DNA of 64,000 bases, taken from positions 175,584-239,583 of the forward strand of contig CAMXCT020000315.1 of assembly GCA_947184155.2 (NCBI GenBank), given 5' to 3'. The position numbers and the translations under genes are program-made. The stretch comes from Cladocopium goreaui. Lineage: Eukaryota > Sar > Dinophyceae > Suessiales > Symbiodiniaceae. The notes under the pieces were generated by a model that was given only the letters and a program-made list of their open reading frames with translations, searched no databases and had not been told where the DNA came from. Positions 54,431 through 64,000 of this stretch are shown in pieces (within the stretch, counting starts at the first letter, position 1; the number at the start of each line of letters is the position of its first letter).

Positions 54431-55764
54431 AGAAATGATAGCTGGGTTTGAGTTTGGAAACTATAAAATACCATATTTTAGTGGAATGAACATCCATCAT
54501 ATAATCCTAGCATATCCCAGCTATATTTGGCTGTTCATGATGGATCAAGTTACCTCTGAAATGAAGTAACATATCTATCCATATGCTATATACTCAAGGG
54601 TAAATGAAAATACTTTAGCAGCTATTTTGGTCTGAACAGAAGCGTACCAGGGTTTGGACTCCACATGGACAGCAGTTGTGACTCCCGTGGAGCAACTCAC
54701 CACAACCAACCCATGGAGGTGCAGAACGAAGATGAAGGCATCGTTCGATTCAGCCTGGACCTTGGTTCGGTGATGCTCGGTGTATCCTGGAAGTAGATGG
54801 ATGCATAAGCCACTTCTGTCGAATCTTGAGCCGTTGCTACTCCTGTGACCCAACCGATTCTTCCATATTCTGTATTTTTGATATCCAATGGCCACCAATT
54901 CTCTGATCTAAATCGAGTTGCAGAGAGTCAACTGTGCAGGTGCCACGCGTGCTGAACTGTGGCAACCTCAGCTTCAAGTCCAGCAATACATTGCCCCCAC
55001 TGAGTCTGCAAGTATCAGTATCAGTAAATACTGTACGATTGGATATACATCGCGGACCCACAAGTATCTATCGAGTTGTTGTTGTTGGAGTTTACTCTAG
55101 CTGGCCAACGGCTAGCTATGTGATGCTATGTGTATATGGATGGTTGAATGGAAACTTTACAAAAAGCCAGGGTTCTTCCTGCAAACGTAGGAGTTTCCTG
55201 TAAAAAATCAGTTGAATCAGATCTAGAATTGCTTCTCACTTCAATTTCCCTCGACGCATCACAGGTGGGGCTTGGTCATGGCACCGGGTGAGAAGCCGTT
55301 GTGGGGCCCTTGCCTCTTTGAGGAAGAGGTTCAGAGCGGGTGGAGCTGTGAACTGGAAGGGGTATGTCCCATTTTTTAAGTTGATGATTCCGAACCAAAG
55401 CTGGTACACTTTCGGGTTTGCGGCTGAGTTGATGTCATCTCTTGAACTGGTTGGTGGCTTCAGCCATGTGTCGGATGTTCCGAAGGCCTGCTGCATCCTG
55501 TTGCCTTGCGAGGGCTCAAGCACTACCCGGAAACTTTTTTTTTGCCCTTGATGGGCTTGTAGCCCACAAAGACAGCAAGAAACAGGCAGAGAGAGAGAGA
55601 GAGAGATGCAAGCACCCTTGGCCAGTGTAGGATCATCTGAACATATTAGAGTTACATGTTTAGCTTATGTATTCACCTTCACTGAATGCTGATCAGTGTA
55701 TGTCACAAAAGTATTTCCGCAGAACAGGTATTCATCATACTGATTCACTGCATCTTGCCGAACC
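54431..55764. other. Gap between genes, a few possible exons
   Basis: A GTGCAG acceptor before 54942 is followed by VPRVLNCGNLSFKSSNTLPP, which stays open to ~55203, but nothing links it to a gene. 55585-55605 is a short (GA)n run. No promoter motif is claimed for the gene at 55765. Confidence 0.35.
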
Positions 55765-57807
55765 ATGGCGGCAGCGGCGGCAGATGAGAGCATCATCACC
55801 ATCAATGTGGGTGGCAAAGAGATCATCCAATTGAAGCCAGAGTTGTTCAGCGTCCTCGGTGACAACAAGTTTGCCTCGATGTGTTCTGAACGTTGGCAAA
55901 ACCAACTTGATGCAGAAGGCCGTATGTTTGTTGATTATTCACCCCAAGTTTTTGTACCATTGATCGAATTTCTTCGTTTAGCTCGAGATTCGGAGCCTGG
56001 AATGCCTGCACCTGTGCTTGTGGATCCTCCTTATCGTCGGGCTTGGATTCGCATGATGCTTGCGTCTTCCTTCCATCCACAGGTGCTTCGGAAGGCTGGG
56101 ATGACACCCCAAGAGCTGCGGGACTGCGGATGCGATCCCAAGTGTCTTTGTGAAGCCGGATTCACTATCCAAGAGCTGGGGGTGCAACCGACCTGCCCCC
56201 ATGGGGTACAGGCTCCTTTGAGACCTCAAGAGGAAGGATTGCAGCTCAGTCTGCAAGACCTTATGGAGGCAGGTTATTCAATTCGAGAACTGGGGGACGC
56301 GGGGTATTCAGCTGGACAGCTGAAAAATGCTGGGTTCACACCTCAGGATTTCTTAGAAGGTGGATTTACCTTTCGGCTTTTGCGACAGGCGGGGTTCACC
56401 ATTCCACAGCTGTGCCGCGGTGGGCTGACACTTCAACAAGTTCTGGAAGTTGGATACCAGGCCGAGGATTTGCGGCATGCCGGACTCACACCCCCAGATT
56501 TCTTGAATGGCGGCTTCACATTTGCTAAGCTGCGAGAGGCTGGATTCAGACCCCAAGAACTCAGACACTCAGGGCTCACACTTCAGCAACTTATTGAGGC
56601 TGGGTTTGAAGTTGAGGAACTGACAAAGGCTGGGTTTACACCCCAGCAATTCTTAGATGCCGGGACCAGTCTTCAGCAACTACGACAGGCTGGGGTTCAC
56701 CCTCAGCAGCTTGCTCAGAGTGGGCTGACACTCCAGGAACTTTTACAGGCTGGGTTTGAGAGTTCATCCCTCAGGATTGCTGGCTTCACACCGGAACAGT
56801 TTTTAGATGCTGGATTGACATTTCAGCAACTGTTGGGACGTGCTGGTTTTACCCTACAACAGCTGACCCGGAACGGTTGGACAATTCAGCAACTTCTGGA
56901 GAATGGACTCACATCTTGGGACTTGAAGACGGGTGGGCTCACCCCGCAGCAGTTCTTGCAAAGTGGATTTACACTTCCACAGTTGCGAGAGGAAGCCGGA
57001 TTCGATTTTGAACAGCTTCACCGGGATGGTTTGACACTGCGACAGATTTTGGGCTGTGGATTCAAAGTTCAAGAGATGAGAGCGCGAACCAAGCAATGCA
57101 ATTTGCATATTTATGGCATTTATGGCACTTATATGTCTAAATTTACAGCTCAGGCGTTTCTAGATGCAGGAGTCACGCTTCACGAGTTGAGAGAAGCTGG
57201 GTTCACACCCGGTGAACTGCGAGCGGATGGGCTGACAGCCCAACAGTGCTTGGACGCAGGATTTGCCACAAGAGAATTGAATTCCGCTGGCTTCTCGCTG
57301 AAACAGATCATGTGCGCAGGGGTGACCCTTGAGGACCTGCTGGGGAGTGGCTACACAGCTGTAGAGCTACGATATGACGGGCTTACACCCCAGGAGTTTT
57401 TAGATGCTGGCTCTACTCTGAGGCAACTGCGAGAGGCTGGGTATCAACCTCAAGAGCTGATTGAGAAAGGGTTGACTCTTGGACAGATTTTAGGCTGTGG
57501 ATTCACAGTTCAAGATCTGCGATTGCAATATAATGTGCGTTTTACAGCTCAGGCGTTTCTAGATGCAGGAGTTACGCTTCACGAGTTGAGAGAAGCTGAA
57601 TTCACACCCGGTGAACTGCGACCTCAGAATCTGCGGCTTCATGGGCTGACTGCCAAACAGTGCTTTGATGCTGGTTATGGCACCCATGAGTTACATCAGG
57701 CTGGATATGCATTCAAAGAGATTGCGAATGCAACGGAGACGTCTGGTCCTTTGTCGGAGTGCATCCTGGGCTGCCAGCTTTTGCTCAAAAGCCGAGGCTT
57801 CGGTTGA
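55765..57807 (+). CDS. KCTD-type BTB/T1 domain protein with ~47 decapeptide repeats
   Basis: 680 residues in one uninterrupted frame. Residues ~12-75 form a T1/KCTD-type BTB domain: IITINVGGKEIIQLKPELFS, then FVDYSPQVFVPLIEFLRLA. Residues ~110-140 are degenerate repeats; from ~160 to ~652 the chain is decapeptides of the form (A/S/G)G(F/L)TxQQ(L/F)xx. They are grouped in fives (a 50-residue unit) with FLDAG at the first step and SGLTLQ at the fourth. Repeating Gly, Phe and Leu positions suggest a regular solenoid. An insert at ~443-460 (CNLHIYGIYGTYMSK) and a short one at ~592 break the pattern, each just before the same FTAQAFLDAG segment. KCTD proteins assemble through the BTB domain, some as CUL3 adaptors (family knowledge); the repeat part would be the partner-binding arm (inference). 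I recall no named protein with this layout. Confidence 0.88.
   Translation: MAAAAADESIITINVGGKEIIQLKPELFSVLGDNKFASMCSERWQNQLDAEGRMFVDYSPQVFVPLIEFLRLARDSEPGMPAPVLVDPPYRRAWIRMMLASSFHPQVLRKAGMTPQELRDCGCDPKCLCEAGFTIQELGVQPTCPHGVQAPLRPQEEGLQLSLQDLMEAGYSIRELGDAGYSAGQLKNAGFTPQDFLEGGFTFRLLRQAGFTIPQLCRGGLTLQQVLEVGYQAEDLRHAGLTPPDFLNGGFTFAKLREAGFRPQELRHSGLTLQQLIEAGFEVEELTKAGFTPQQFLDAGTSLQQLRQAGVHPQQLAQSGLTLQELLQAGFESSSLRIAGFTPEQFLDAGLTFQQLLGRAGFTLQQLTRNGWTIQQLLENGLTSWDLKTGGLTPQQFLQSGFTLPQLREEAGFDFEQLHRDGLTLRQILGCGFKVQEMRARTKQCNLHIYGIYGTYMSKFTAQAFLDAGVTLHELREAGFTPGELRADGLTAQQCLDAGFATRELNSAGFSLKQIMCAGVTLEDLLGSGYTAVELRYDGLTPQEFLDAGSTLRQLREAGYQPQELIEKGLTLGQILGCGFTVQDLRLQYNVRFTAQAFLDAGVTLHELREAEFTPGELRPQNLRLHGLTAKQCFDAGYGTHELHQAGYAFKEIANATETSGPLSECILGCQLLLKSRGFG
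57141..57623 (+). repeat. Near-identical 80-bp duplicates inside the repeat gene
   Basis: 57141-57222 and 57540-57621 both encode FTAQAFLDAGVTLHELREA and differ at only about 3 bases, whereas other repeat units differ strongly at DNA level. This points to recent duplication or conversion of an eight-decapeptide block. Confidence 0.88.
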
Positions 57808-60174
57808 AACAGAATGTCCACATGTCTAATATCACAGCAAAAGAAGTGATCAACCTTCTCATGTCATCCTGCTTCCTGGCGAGGGCGCTAGACAACTAGT
57901 GGGATGCACGGGGTCCGTTCAACCGCAAAACATTGTGATTAATGTAAACGCTAACCAGATAGAGCCGGACACATGTTTGACAATGTTTGCCATTACAATT
58001 TTAACGTGTAACAGTTAACATATATACCGTTAAAAACAAAGTTAGAATGCGGTTTTGGCTTCGCGTGATGGTGGCCCGTTTGGCCCCCCCCCACGGCGGA
58101 CGCATTCTATCTGAAGGAACACCCCTTTAACCCTGGAATATTTTGGGGGGGATAAGACAAGAAATTTCTGAGAAATATTTCGCCTGACCACATGAAATAT
58201 ACCCCCCCACATGTTTTTTTGGCTTCCAAAAGAAGTGGGGGGGGGCCCTCCGGATGCCACATTTTAGCCCAGAGATGGTATGGTACACCCTTTCATTCTT
58301 GACATTTGGAAGTAGCTTCCACCAGACACTGGAGAGAGTGAACTTGCCAAACAGCCTTCAGAGCTTGATGTTCAGCCTTGAATTCAACCAGGCCCTGGAG
58401 AGATCATTATAAACCCTTTTTTTAGCTGAAATAGTTCTAGGTGTGGGGGGGGGGACACCCCTCCTTTTTTTGAAATATTTCAGTTTTTACCCTCCCCTAC
58501 CCACCCTTAAAGGGGGTGATATACGGTTATATACGGCTATATACGGTTATATACAGTTAGATACGGTTATCTGAAAAAAGGGTTTGGTATGTGGCATTAT
58601 GATGAAATATTATAACCCCCTAGATTTCATTATATCGACATCAATGTTAAGGGAAAATAGCATGTTCATCCCGTGGAAAATGTGGTACCCCATTTTCAGA
58701 CACAGTCCCCATACAAACCCAAACATATATATGTATATCCAAATATCATCATGATATATCATAATATCATCATTGGAACAGATTGCACAAACCCAACACA
58801 AGCTGCATATTGCTCGCACCTGGAGGTTTTTCGCGCATGCTGCCCGCAGCGCCGCGGCGCTCGCAATCGGAGGTTCGAGGGACTGCCTTGACTTTGGGAC
58901 GGTTGTTTTTTTTTCCATGTTTACCTACAGATCGTGTTAAAATCACTTGTGTCAACTATGGCAATACAGAAATTGGTCACATTAATGCATGGTTGATACC
59001 TACAGTAGCGCATGTTTTGCTTTGACAAGGCGGGGGCATCAAGCATAGGGAAGACGAATGCATACCATGTGTGGCTCAATCGCAAACTCGTAGTTTTATG
59101 CTATCATATGCAAAAGGAAAAAAATCCTGCAGTAGGAGCAATATCTACGGCATGTGGGGATACCATAGAACAACATCAGGAATGAACATGTAATAGCATG
59201 GATGCCATGCCCTCAGAGGTGATCATGTCATATTCGCATCCTTATTCGCTTTCCCCCCGTGCTGGATTACAAACTCTGAGGTTGTTTTGCCATTTTAATA
59301 TGAACATGCATGTGCTTCAGAAAGAAATGTTGAACACAATCCGTTTTGGTCATGGCCAAATCCCTTGTTTGATGACTAACTCCGCCAATTTTAGATAGCT
59401 AGTCGGAACATGTTGGAAATAATGATGCAATGCAGAATCAATACAGTTTAGTTTTGTTTAGTCATCTAAAATGCATTTGTAATCTTCAAATACTAACGTT
59501 TGACAGTAAATGTGCAGTTTGCACGGCTCAAATCCGTGTCAAATCCTCCATGTTTTCGCAGAAAAATTGGGCTGAGGCGACCTGCCAGCTTGGTGACCTT
59601 CACAGCAGAAGACTGAGATTTGCAGCGATTGCGAGACGAGTTTTTGGGTGGTGTTTTCCTAACAAAATCTTGGTTTTACAGTTTTACAAGCAGAGAAATG
59701 GCAGTTTACATTTTTTTCCAGCATACAAGCAGATTTTACATGATTTTACCAGCAAACATGGAGATATGTGGATTTTTTTTTTTGCAAACATAATTGGTGG
59801 CCCTATGAAATCTCCTTTGCGAACCAATAATTTCCAGTCATTGAGGGGATCCCAATTTTTGCGCCAAACCAAAACTGGTTGATTGTTTGACTGGGGCGTG
59901 TTTGATAATTGCAATCAACCTAATAGTCCCACGCTTCCCTGATTGACTGTTTTCTGAATAATGTGCTTGATTGGTTTATTTATTGGAAATTTGTTGGAAA
60001 CCGATTGCGACACAATTTTCCCACGGGTTGCCTGATCAACCTAGCATGTTTGATTACTGTAGCTATGATTGTGCTATCCTGAACTGAACTATGATTGTGC
60101 TATCCTGTACCATAGTACCATCTGTTTTCTCGCTTGATTTCTGTAGCATGGATCTTTTTGCATTGTCATCTCAG
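57808..60174. other. Intergenic; homopolymer-rich, no convincing gene
   Basis: 58079-58500 holds several runs of 7-10 C or G. 58517-58572 repeats (A)TATACGGTT about five times. A GC-rich segment at ~58795-58885 (AYCSHLEVFRACCPQRRGAR in one frame) may be an exon. A 150-residue frame at 59430-59882 has no supporting features. Confidence 0.5.
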
Positions 60175-62122
60175 GATCGGAGACTGATCGTACGGAAGCC
60201 AAGAGGCGGTTGTTGAGGGTTTTCAGAGATGGATGGCCTGAGTGCCGGCAAATTGAAGTCGAACCTTTGAGAATCTTCACATGGGATTGGTCAAGACTAT
60301 TGGTCCTCAAGATTGCAATGACTTATTCCTAATTAGTTGGCAAGTATCCGATTGTTTTAACGTAATATCCAAATTTTCAACATCTCATACCTGTTTCTGG
60401 GATTTTGGAAACCTACCGTTTGGACCCAGGTTATCCAATACAGGAGATTGGGCTCTGTCTTTGTTTTGCTGGGTATGTGCAATTGCCGGTAGCCGATGTT
60501 GTGGATGGATGGCGTTTGTTTGAGATTTGATACGATTTGATCCCAAGTGTTTTGATACGATAAACAATTATCACATGCAATGAAAGTATGGCATGCAGAT
60601 TGTGCATTATAGTCTCCAAACAGATTCAAAATTTGGGCGAACATTGGCTGGAAAAAGTCAACTTGGAAACACGGACACGGCGGTTGGATGTCATTGCTTT
60701 CTTCAATTCACACAAAAAGCAGGCCCAGTTGCACCTTAAGAGCGAATCCGGCTTGGGAACCTGTTGAATCATTCAGAATCATCCTGTCAAAGAAAAAAAA
60801 TGAACAACTTGACGACTCCGCACAAAAAAGATTGCCTTTAGACATATTTTCCTCCGCAACTTTTTGGCATAGCGCAGCTGCGAGGAGTGTTGGCCCCTTG
60901 TGCTGCGGCGGAATCTGCCACCGAGCTCCTGCATCTTGGTCATCAATGGGGTGGCCATTAAAAGTGGCTGAAAATCATGGGAAACAGGTGATAAACTCAT
61001 GTGTTGAATGGATAAAATATATAAAACTATGATAGAATGATATAACATTAGGTGTCCAACTGCCATCGGATTGTGGGGTACTATGTTTTCAAATGTGCCT
61101 CAATAAATGTGTTCAAAGATGGATTGGTCGCAACTTTAATACGGGAAATTATCTTCTCGACCACCAAATTGAAGGTACCCTACGACAAAACGCGAATTGC
61201 CATAAATAATGGAAACAAGGAAAAGGCTGATACGAGAACAAATTTGCGGATACCCTCTGATTGAACATTTTAAAATCAACCATACATGGCATTCCTGTCT
61301 GATTTACAAAGGCCTCAAAAGTAGCTGATGCAAGTACAGGACGTGCATATCAGTTTGGCTAGGAGGGTTGCGACAGACGCTTCTAAAGTTCTATGTCTAT
61401 ATATCCATTACTTGGGGGTGCAGTTCTACTTATAAGATCTTTTAAATGATTTATATTTATTGGCTATATTATATCCCAATCTGTGTATTATATTGTATCA
61501 TTACAGTTATACCGTTACCCATTAATATCACCAACTGTACCCCCAAGTGCTTGAAACCACAACACCAACGAGGTCGACAATGTGAGCATCATTCCGCTGA
61601 AAAACGTCTTGGGCTTCAGTGTTGAGGAGCACTTTGTAAGTCAGATAGTCATAAGTTGTCAGCTAGTGATTGGGGATGATTGGGTGATTTGTGAAACGAT
61701 AGCAATTGGGGATGATTTGGGGATGATTGGGGATGATGTTGTCAGATATGAGTGATAGTGATTGGGGATGATTTGGGTTCATCATGATCATACAAAGATC
61801 ATGATTTGTGAAACGAGATTGGGGAAACACAAATAGAAGGGCAGTTGACCAGAACAGCAACGCCACAATGCATGTTGTAGGTACTTGTTGTGTTTGTACC
61901 ATGGATCAATACTGCTCTATTCATATTTGGTTAGGAAGAATCAGACGCGGTGGTTTCGCATCGCTGTGGAACCGGGGGCTTGGTCAACGAGCACGTGAGG
62001 AGAGGTTTTCCATGCAGCGAGCAATGATCGTGAAACTCATGGCCAAGGCTTGCATGCTGCCGCTGCTGATGACGATGATGACGATGATGACGATGCTACT
62101 GACGAGGATGAGGATGAGGATG

Positions 62123-62153
<31 letters not shown>

Positions 62154-63315
62154 CGACGACGACGACGATGACGATGACGATGACGATGATGACGCTATGC
62201 TGATGATAATTGTTCTTTTCTTCAACACTGATTATATGCAGGATGCTTGTGATCAGACTTTGGTGACAAGCGTCTTGAACCATGACAGCCTAGTCACGGT
62301 GACGACCCTCGCATCCTGTTCCAGGCTTGTTGCAGACCCATGTCCGAGAGTTTCCTATGCGTCAAAGTCTTGAGCAATGCCGCGCTGGGCAAGGTGCTGG
62401 CTGCAGATTTGTTGATAGTGAAGCGTGGGATGGAAGGAATGAATCCAGTGTTTGCCATCTGTGCCTTGCTACTTATTGATTTGTAGGCATGATGAAGTTG
62501 TTACAGTTTCCTTCGATATCCTTGGATATGTTTGGGAAACATCTGAAACTGTTGGGGATAAACCTAATGGATGAAGGTTTCCCACGGACCCAGTTGAACT
62601 TCTCTTTGGATTTGGCTTGGGAAGGTCTACTTGGATTCTCTCTCCGTGCGGCAGCGGGCGCTCGGCTCAGAGGGCTCTTATGCAAGCCGATGGCATCATT
62701 ATTGTCATCATGTCATCACCGTCCCCATGTAGAATATATGACTCATGACATATATTCTGACCACTAGTGGTACTATTATCATCACATTTCCACTATCATC
62801 CATGATCATCCATCATCAACTGGATTTCCCCTGAATGCCAACCACCCCGGTGCGCCCCCAGGTCTTGCCTTTATTTGCTGATCCTCCCTGTAACTTCGAA
62901 GAGGACAAGGTGCAAGTCTTGATGCCTCATTGTTTCCATCTCCGACAGTGGCATGCCTTTGGTGGCAGGTGTTGGAGCTCCGACGGTGGCTGGGGAATGT
63001 GGCCTTGTTTTTTAGTGGAGCCTCTGAGAAGGCCGTTCTGGGCAGCGGGGATGGCTGGTTTGGGATGTTCATTGCAGATGTTTCTCGGTGTTTTTCCTGC
63101 AATGTTGTCTTCTTAGGAAAAATAGAGGGGCCGGTATGGTATATGATTCATTGATATTCTTTGTCATTTACCTATTGGTTGTTGAATAGGGGAACTTTGG
63201 ATCAATCGACCAGTGGAAAAAGGACACCTCACCTCGGGCAACGCCAGAGAGGTCTCCCAGCGACCAGTTCTTGAGCTGTGGCGCTGCGAGCGAGGCCGGG
63301 TGCTATGGCTTTAGG
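60175..63315 (+). CDS. Scattered exons of one or more unrecognised genes
   Basis: Best exon: 61573-61635, phase 0, VDNVSIIPLKNVLGFSVEEH plus F, between GAG|G and a GTAAGT donor. Others: 60175-~60270 (SETDRTEAKRRLLRVFRDGW), ~62345-62400 (FLCVKVLSNAALGKVLAA), 62850-62949 (LPLFADPPCNFEEDKVQVLM), 62969-~63050 (VLELRRWLGNVALFFSGASE) and ~63190-63315 (ELWINRPVEKGHLTSGNARE, to a TAG stop). Each looks coding by composition and splice sites, but only 61573-61635 is firm. Membership of a single gene is not shown and no family is recognised. Confidence 0.4.
62070..62197. repeat. (GAY)n trinucleotide tract
   Basis: About 40 GAT/GAC/GAG triplets. It is open in several frames (poly-Asp/Glu, poly-Met/Thr, poly-Ser on the other strand), so open frames here are not evidence of a protein. 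Confidence 0.9.
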
Positions 63316-64000
63316 TCAAACATGGACAGAAGATATGCCTTTATGATCTTGAGCTCTTGGGAATTTCTTGTGAGGCTTAGCACCTGAATAAGTTAGATTA
63401 ATCAAAACATAATCTATATATATATAATTTAGTATCTTAGACTGTCCAACGTGCAATAATTTCATAGAATTTCTGCACTCTTGCAAAAAGCCGCAAATGC
63501 CGCAAAAAATTCAAATTGGACCAATCGTTCAGAAACACACTTGAACAACATGAAATTGCAAGCCTTAACAAAAGGTAAGAAAAACAAATCTACCGGCTGG
63601 TGAAAATTGGTGAAGAATATGACAAAATAACAAAAACACTCAAAGAAGGATTTGATACCGTGCTAAAAACAATTTTTTTTGGATGGGAAATACCAAACCA
63701 CTATAATAATTATTGGAATAAATTAAATATTTTGAATTTGAAAAAAACATCAGAAATCCCATATTCTTTTACAACAAATATCCACATAAAATTCTAAAAT
63801 AATATAAATTTCCTGCAAAAATATACAAATATCTGCAAAAATAATCAAAAATATATAAATTACAATTTTTTAATTATTGCGGTTTATACATACGACAAAT
63901 TTTATTATATTATTAATTATTAAAATAAATATTAATAATTAATAATTTTATATAATTTTATAAATTATATATAATTTAAATTAATAATATTTAAATATAT
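63316..64000. other. AT-rich end of the window, no gene seen
   Basis: From about 63540 on A+T is very high. A 65-residue Lys/Asn-rich frame (63600-63797) exists but its composition only mirrors the base content. Confidence 0.6.

Noticed and set aside
59430..59882. 150-residue open frame
   Set aside because: Composition follows the T-rich sequence, with no domain or splice evidence.
62037..62373. Poly-Asp, poly-Met/Thr or poly-Ser proteins
   Set aside because: Open frames come from a trinucleotide repeat and appear in several frames and on both strands.

Overview
The window looks like nuclear DNA of a dinoflagellate, probably Symbiodiniaceae-like (the lineage is inference). Genes are broken into short GC-richer exons in AT-rich introns. 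Acceptors are mostly AG|G, and donors include GT, GC and probably GA. Short palindromic elements and (TA)n tracts are everywhere, and every convincing gene is on the + strand. No rRNA, tRNA, CRISPR array or bacterial operon was seen. Long open frames mark only a few genes; most coding sequence had to be pieced together from exons by protein similarity and reading phase.

Layout. 34-3647: cytosolic ribosomal protein S11, seven exons, 5' end outside the window. 3.9-10.2 kb: an unrecognised + strand gene, the last four exons phase-compatible. 10383-12737: a complete six-exon alkaline ceramidase (ACER3 type) with every catalytic residue. 13.3-15.1 kb: the 3' end of another unrecognised gene. 17460-~35 kb: exons of a probable multi-spanning membrane protein. 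Its second intron contains a complete intronless BTB gene (19239-20564). 35971-37669 and 40189-41780: two more BTB-BACK paralogues, one with three introns and a frameshift, one with a single intron. An AT-rich block, a repeat block and a ~56-bp minisatellite lie between them. 42-46 kb: scattered exon-like pieces. 47133-~54 kb: a new gene with phase-checked exons, then further exons coding acidic segments. 55765-57807: an intronless 680-residue protein with a KCTD-type BTB/T1 domain and about 47 decapeptide repeats in a 50-residue super-repeat. 58-63.3 kb: scattered exons. 63.6-64 kb: AT-rich, nothing found.

The most interesting signal is the interplay of transposon-like palindromes and introns. 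At least six short inverted-repeat families occur, some with clear target duplications. Intron 1 of two BTB paralogues has the terminal repeats of one family and sits between GTGA duplications, while the nested paralogue has the uninterrupted site. This is the expected footprint of an introner, a transposable element that creates an intron. The three BTB paralogues (0, 1 and 3 introns) form a small natural series for studying intron gain. The KCTD-decapeptide protein is the other unusual object.
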